From contig JABARW010000087.1 in NCBI GenBank assembly GCA_019186845.1, forward strand, positions 1 to 37,371: a stretch of 37,371 nt of DNA, read 5' to 3'. Source of the DNA: Planctomycetota bacterium. GTDB lineage: Bacteria; Planctomycetota; UBA8742; UBA2392. The position numbers were made by a program, and so were the translations under genes. The notes beneath the pieces were generated by a model. That model was not told the DNA's origin. It saw only the letters and a program-made list of their open reading frames with translations, and did no database searches. How positions within the stretch are numbered: position 1 is the stretch's first letter; each line of letters opens with the position of its first letter. Positions 33,716-37,371 of the stretch are shown here, one piece after another.

Positions 33716-35236
33716 ATGCGCGCGATCTGGTTGCTTGTGCTGTGCCTTGCTACGCCTTTGTGGGCTCAACCGCCGATTCCGGACGGGCCGCCGGACCCGA
33801 CTCCTAAAGAGCAGCCCAAGGAGCCGCCGCCGGAAAAGCCGCCCGCCGACGAACCCCTGCCCGAGTCGGACCCCGCCGCAATCCAGACCATCGTCGAGGA
33901 CGAAGTCCGCCGGCGCATCGAAGAACTCATGCCCCTGCGCTCGCGCAAGCAGTTGTTCGTCGAGTTCGGCGGCGGGCTTTGCGTCAAGTATCGTCAGGCC
34001 CAGAAGAACGACCTCAACGGCATTCAAGACGGCGGGCACCGCGCCCCCGTCGGCTTCGGCATTGACCGCGCCTGGCTTGGTGTCTACGCCGGCTACTCCG
34101 ATCTCGTGGAGGCCACGCTGGAGATGCGCTTCAACGGCAACTACTCCCTGCTGGATGAAGAGATCTTCGAGCTGCAGCGCGCCTTCGTGACCTACAACCA
34201 GCCCCTGTCCCAGTTCAACATCTTCGGGCAGGGTTACTTCAACGACAACTTCCTCTTCGGCCTTGACGGCCACTTCTACCGCCAGAGCCGCACCAGCGAG
34301 AGCATGGCCCTGGGCCAGCGGGCTTTTCATGCCGACGAAGTCATTCAGGCCCGCTACACCGCGCGCTTCTTCAGGAGCCTGTACGTCGTGGGCGCTCTCT
34401 CGGACGGCACCCTCAACGGGCGCGGCTTCGTCGATGAGTCCCGCAACTATCCCATCCTGGCCGACGACCGCACACGTTACTGGCGCGGGCTCGGCGACGG
34501 CAACGAGGTGGAGCGCTACCTGCAGGTGGACTTCGGCGCGGGCTACATCATTGATTTCAACGCCAGCAGCTTCCTGAACAGCAGCGCGCCCTTTTCGCCC
34601 GAGCGCGCCACGGGCCAGAACACGAACTTCCTCCACCTCCAGGGCTGGGGCAGCATCGATCGGCTCTCGCGCAACGAGCTGGCGCTGATCGAGGGTCTGC
34701 AGCGCCTGCCCTTCAAGGGCGGCACGCCGGCCAATCCCGGCGGCCACATCCGCCGCGCCAAGTGGCGCGTGGGGGCGAACTTCGATTTCAGCATCCGCGT
34801 GGGCGACGGCGATCTGGTGGTGCAGGCGCACTACATCCACGCCGAGGACGGCCGCTTCGTGCGCGACGCCTGGGGTGTGGAGGCGCGCTACACATTTGTG
34901 CTGCCCCGCATTCCGTTCTTCCTGCGCATCACGCCCATGTTCCGCTACAGCGAGCTGGTCACCAACAACAACGAAAACCCCCTGGACGTCAATGATCCTT
35001 TGGGCCACCCGCGCCGCGTTTCGTCCGGCGGCGTGGCCGGTTTCTCCCTCGCTGACGGCGCCGGCTTCGCCGCCGACCGCCGTGAACTCATGCTGGGCGT
35101 GAACCTGACCCTGGCCCGCAACGTCACGCTGGGTTTTGAGGTCATCTTCAACGAAGAAGACTTCCACCAGGTCCGCAGCATCTCCAGTGACGTGCCCAAC
35201 ATGCTCTACATGCTGCGCCTGCTCGCCGAGTTCTAG
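33716..35236 (+). CDS. Outer-membrane beta-barrel protein, porin-like
   Basis: A 506-residue predicted outer-membrane protein. The signal peptide (MRAIWLLVLCLATPLWAQ) is followed by a Pro/Glu-rich segment (residues about 19-55) and a short helix (IQTIVEDEVRRRIEELM). The remainder is rich in amphipathic strands with aromatic girdles (for example RAWLGVYAGYSDLVEATLEM, FFRSLYVVGALSDGTLNGRG, FDFSIRVGDGDLVVQAHYIH, RNVTLGFEVIFNEEDFHQV). It ends in phenylalanine (LLAEF), the usual C-terminal signal for barrel assembly. The layout resembles OprO/P-like porins, but no substrate can be assigned. It is divergent from a secreted-protein gene. The stop codon lies in a TAGCAGGCCG element. Confidence 0.75.
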   Translation: MRAIWLLVLCLATPLWAQPPIPDGPPDPTPKEQPKEPPPEKPPADEPLPESDPAAIQTIVEDEVRRRIEELMPLRSRKQLFVEFGGGLCVKYRQAQKNDLNGIQDGGHRAPVGFGIDRAWLGVYAGYSDLVEATLEMRFNGNYSLLDEEIFELQRAFVTYNQPLSQFNIFGQGYFNDNFLFGLDGHFYRQSRTSESMALGQRAFHADEVIQARYTARFFRSLYVVGALSDGTLNGRGFVDESRNYPILADDRTRYWRGLGDGNEVERYLQVDFGAGYIIDFNASSFLNSSAPFSPERATGQNTNFLHLQGWGSIDRLSRNELALIEGLQRLPFKGGTPANPGGHIRRAKWRVGANFDFSIRVGDGDLVVQAHYIHAEDGRFVRDAWGVEARYTFVLPRIPFFLRITPMFRYSELVTNNNENPLDVNDPLGHPRRVSSGGVAGFSLADGAGFAADRRELMLGVNLTLARNVTLGFEVIFNEEDFHQVRSISSDVPNMLYMLRLLAEF

Positions 35237-35262
35237 CAGGCCGCTTTGCCCCCGCCTCCTGC
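35234..35262 (+). repeat. TAGCAGGCCG element at the barrel gene stop codon
   Basis: TAGCAGGCCG (35234-35243) begins with the stop codon itself. A weak hairpin GCAGG (35236-35240) with CCTGC (35258-35262) can form. The same sequence occurs at the ends of rsmH, the FapA-type gene and the Rrf2-type gene. Confidence 0.55.
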
Positions 35263-35321
35263 GACAATGGCCGCGCGTTTTTGTAGCCGTCAGCCGGGGC
35301 GAGGCGCGCTAACCTGATCTT

Positions 35322-36227
35322 GTGCTTTCACCCTCCGAAGAAAAACTCCAGCGCGCCCTGCGTTGGGCCAGCCTCGGCCTGCTGCTGCTTCTGGCCCTGG
35401 CCTGGTGGTTCAGGGGCGGCCTGCCCTCGCCCGCGGAGGCTCAGGCAGAGCTGCTGCGCCCGCCGCGCCAAGGCGCCACTTCACGCAAACTGTTTCTGCA
35501 TAAGCTCAACGGCTACGAATACATGGTCGAGCCCGTAGCCGAATATGACTGTGCGGGGCTGGTCGTTTCGACCAATTATACCTGGCGCGACATGTTCGCT
35601 CTTGCCGGTTCCCCCATCGACACCCCGGACCTGGGTATGGTCTGGGACATGAACCTTCAAAGCGGCGATCTGCACAAAGTCAGCTTCTGGAGCGGCGAGT
35701 TCACACTCAATTTCCAGCATGCCCCCGGAGTCAAGTTTTACATGGAGAACGCCGGCAACACCCACGTACTGGCCGCCGGCGACGACGTTTACAGTCAAAT
35801 CACCAGCCTGCGCCGCGGCGACCAGATACGCCTGCGCGGGGCTCTCGTCAATTACTACCGCACCGACTGGGGCCCCCATTGGCGCAAGTCCAGCCTCACC
35901 CGCACCGACACCGGCAACGGCGCCTGTGAGGTCATGTTCGTCGAACACGTCGAAGTCCTTCAGCGCGGCACGCCCCTCTGGTATTTCCTCTATGGCGCGG
36001 CTTTCTGGCTCTTCGTGTTGTCGCTGGCGGGGCAGGCCGCTCTCTTTGTGCGCTGGGCCACCAGACCGCGCCCCAGGCCCGCCTTGCAGGAGCCGGCAGT
36101 CCTGCCGCAGGCGCTGCAACCCGCAGGCCAACCCCGGCAAGTACCGCTCCGGCCAAGTCCGCCCGCCGCGCCGAGCCCGGCAAAGCAAGCCGGCAGGAAT
36201 CAGCGCGAAGTCGAGCCCTGGCATTGA
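35322..36227 (+). CDS. Bitopic or two-helix membrane protein of unknown function
   Basis: A 301-residue protein from GTG 35322. A membrane helix (about residues 13-30, LRWASLGLLLLLALAWWF) leads to a periplasmic domain of about 170 residues and a second helix (about 222-245, PLWYFLYGAAFWLFVLSLAG), then a Pro-rich cytoplasmic tail. The middle domain has YEYMVEPVAEYDCAGLVVST, DLGMVWDMNLQSGDLHKVSF and RTDTGNGACEVMFVEHVEVL. From memory these segments resemble a widespread uncharacterised membrane family with a conserved RTDTGNGACE motif; I cannot name it. TAACCT lies 6 nt before the GTG, a weak match to the leaderless pattern. A hairpin terminator follows 8 bp after the stop. Confidence 0.6.
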   Translation: MLSPSEEKLQRALRWASLGLLLLLALAWWFRGGLPSPAEAQAELLRPPRQGATSRKLFLHKLNGYEYMVEPVAEYDCAGLVVSTNYTWRDMFALAGSPIDTPDLGMVWDMNLQSGDLHKVSFWSGEFTLNFQHAPGVKFYMENAGNTHVLAAGDDVYSQITSLRRGDQIRLRGALVNYYRTDWGPHWRKSSLTRTDTGNGACEVMFVEHVEVLQRGTPLWYFLYGAAFWLFVLSLAGQAALFVRWATRPRPRPALQEPAVLPQALQPAGQPRQVPLRPSPPAAPSPAKQAGRNQREVEPWH

Positions 36228-36234
36228 CCCACGC

Positions 36235-36260
36235 CCCCTGTGTCAACACGGGGTGCATTT
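36235..36260 (+). terminator. Rho-independent-type terminator
   Basis: CCCC-T-GTG (36235-36242), loop TCAA and CACGGGG (36247-36253) form a 7-bp stem with one bulge, followed by TGCATTTT. It is placed directly after the membrane-protein stop codon. Confidence 0.6.
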
Positions 36261-36280
36261 TGCCAACGACGGCAACGGCA

Positions 36281-36300
36281 CCCCGCGTTTACACGCGGGG
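36281..36300. repeat. GC-rich hairpin between convergent genes
   Basis: CCCCGCGTTTACACGCGGGG is a perfect 7-bp stem with a 6-nt loop. A third inverted repeat, GTGAGC (36303-36308) with GCTCAC (36318-36323), follows at once. They probably insulate the two convergent genes. Confidence 0.6.
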
Positions 36301-36338
36301 CTGTGAGCGGCGGGGCTGCTCACATTCGTATTCTCATA

Positions 36339-37371
36339 TCACGGTGGGGCGCGTTTTTGCGCATGCCACATTCTCAGTTGCTCGCGCACTTCATCTGCCT
36401 TCTCACATTTCTCCGCCTCCTCCATCAGGTCTGCCAGGGTTTTCACCGTCGCGTTGCGCGGCTGGTTCGATATCCCCTCCGGCATCACCAGGGGCTCTTC
36501 CCTGCGCACTTCCGGTGTTTCTTCCATGAAGCGGCGCCAGTGGTTTGCGCCCTTGGGCGTCAGCAGCCCGTTGGCCGCAAACAGCTTCTCCATAAGGCTC
36601 GTCATCATCAGGAACTGGTCCGGGTAGCGAAACGGCATCCAGCCGCCAAAGCCCAGGTCCACAAAGGCCTTGTCCAGGGCCAACAGCGTGCCGCGCGTGA
36701 TGGCCGTGGCGCGGTCTTCAATAAAACGCGTCTTGAGGTCCACTTCCGCCGCGGCCTCAATACACAGATAGGCCACGCGACGGCGCTCCAGCGTGAGATC
36801 CTTGAGCCGCTCACAGGCCTGGCGCCCGCCGCGGATCAGGGCGATCAGTTCGGAGTTCTTGAGGGCCTGCAGCCGCGCTACACGTACGCGCACCGGCTTT
36901 ACGGGCGCAGGTTCAGGGTCAGCGTCCTCGTGAGGCTCTACGGGCTCGGGTATTGGCGAAGCGTCTTCGTGAGTCTCTACGGGCGCAGGCTCAGGCGCGG
37001 CGTCTTCGTGAGGCTCGACGGGCGCAGGCGCGGCTTCTTCGTGGGGCTTCGCGGGTTCGGGCGTCTTGGCGACCGGGGATTCAAGCTGGGCCTGCCGCGC
37101 TTCGAGTTCGTCCATGGCGCGCATGCCCAGTTCCATTTCGCGGCGGCAGTAATCGCGGGCGAAGTCGAGGTCGGACAGGGTCGCGCGTTCGACGGCTTCC
37201 TGCATCTGTTCGCGGGGCACGTTGTCTTGGGGCACGGATTCGTCCAGCGGCAATTCTGACCATTCGCAGACGGTGCCGGGCGGCGGGTTATGCAGCGAGC
37301 CGCACTGGGGGTGATAGGTCTGCTGTTCGAGCTGGCGCTTGGCGGTCTTCTCGATGAGCGAGGGGCCGGGA
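36339..37371 (-). CDS. Partial protein with a Pro/Glu-rich repeat linker, unknown function
   Basis: The frame is open from the right edge of the window to TGA at 36339-36341, about 344 codons. A TTG at 37253 could be read as a start, but the preceding codons also look coding (HPQCGSLHNPPPGTVCEW), so the gene most likely begins outside the window. An N-terminal helical part (SDLDFARDYCRREMELGMRAMDELEARQAQ) leads to a linker with degenerate repeats (EPHEDAAPEPAPVETHEDAS and similar). A helical domain follows (ALKNSELIALIRGGRQACERL, then FVDLGFGGWMPFRYPDQFLM). The Cys-containing N-terminus and HTH-like helices recall phage or plasmid small proteins, but I do not recognise the family. Confidence 0.6.
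   Translation of the reverse strand, partial: PGPSLIEKTAKRQLEQQTYHPQCGSLHNPPPGTVCEWSELPLDESVPQDNVPREQMQEAVERATLSDLDFARDYCRREMELGMRAMDELEARQAQLESPVAKTPEPAKPHEEAAPAPVEPHEDAAPEPAPVETHEDASPIPEPVEPHEDADPEPAPVKPVRVRVARLQALKNSELIALIRGGRQACERLKDLTLERRRVAYLCIEAAAEVDLKTRFIEDRATAITRGTLLALDKAFVDLGFGGWMPFRYPDQFLMMTSLMEKLFAANGLLTPKGANHWRRFMEETPEVRREEPLVMPEGISNQPRNATVKTLADLMEEAEKCEKADEVREQLRMWHAQKRAPP

Noticed and set aside
33620..35167. Upstream 500 or so codons of the frame that ends at 32351 (minus strand)
   Set aside because: This part is antisense to the outer-membrane barrel gene. The signal peptide at 33619 marks the real N-terminus.

Overview
The window is a GC-rich stretch of about 37 kb from a diderm bacterium. 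It encodes outer-membrane barrels, two lipoproteins and a very large secreted protein with a C-terminal membrane anchor. A transmembrane Ser/Thr kinase fused to an FGE-sulfatase-fold domain, a caspase-fold lipoprotein and large repeat proteins of the Kelch, Big_2 and PKD types together suggest a planctomycete or a similar lineage such as Myxococcota. This placement is an inference from gene content; no rRNA or marker gene in the window settles it. No tRNA, rRNA, CRISPR array or recognisable insertion sequence was seen, and no gene-free stretch exceeds 300 bases.

Positions 1-6068 form a divergent metal-uptake locus. Leftward runs feoA2-feoA-feoB (ferrous iron uptake; feoB is cut by the left edge). 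Rightward runs an outer-membrane barrel with a His-rich segment followed by znuA-znuC-znuB-like genes (zinc, or possibly manganese, ABC importer). The 176-bp region between them holds a good Fur-box match on the feo side and two further perfect inverted repeats, one of them close to the zinc operon. Next come two leftward housekeeping-type genes, a DUF4265 protein and an arginase; each has a -10-like hexamer exactly 6 nt before its start codon, which suggests leaderless transcripts.

Positions 7943-28343 hold the most striking part: four large rightward genes, each overlapping or within 13 bp of the next. They encode (i) a 3152-residue secreted beta-helix/Ig/PKD protein with a Cys-TM-Arg C-terminal sorting signal; (ii) a 1637-residue lipoprotein of Ig-like repeats ending in a Kelch-type propeller; (iii) a 1457-residue transmembrane Ser/Thr kinase whose N-terminal linker carries a repeated Thr motif and whose extracytoplasmic end is an FGE-like fold without the usual catalytic cysteines; and (iv) a 546-residue lipoprotein with a caspase-fold domain that has lost its catalytic dyad. 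I infer a cell-envelope sensing or adhesion system in which surface proteins are coupled to an inside kinase. It is the best candidate here for an undescribed system.

Positions 28343-37371 are a mosaic of single genes: an Rrf2-family regulator, rsmH, a FapA/DUF342 protein, a Com-like zinc ribbon, a Cys-rich sigma-region-4-like HTH protein, a secreted protein with a 14-bp homopolymer inside its reading frame, an outer-membrane barrel, an unrecognised bitopic membrane protein and a partial Pro/Glu-rich protein at the right edge. Two kinds of repeat stand out. One is a TAGCAGG-type element in which the stop codons of four genes lie. The other is a 70-bp perfect direct repeat (117-bp period) that starts right after the Com-like stop codon.
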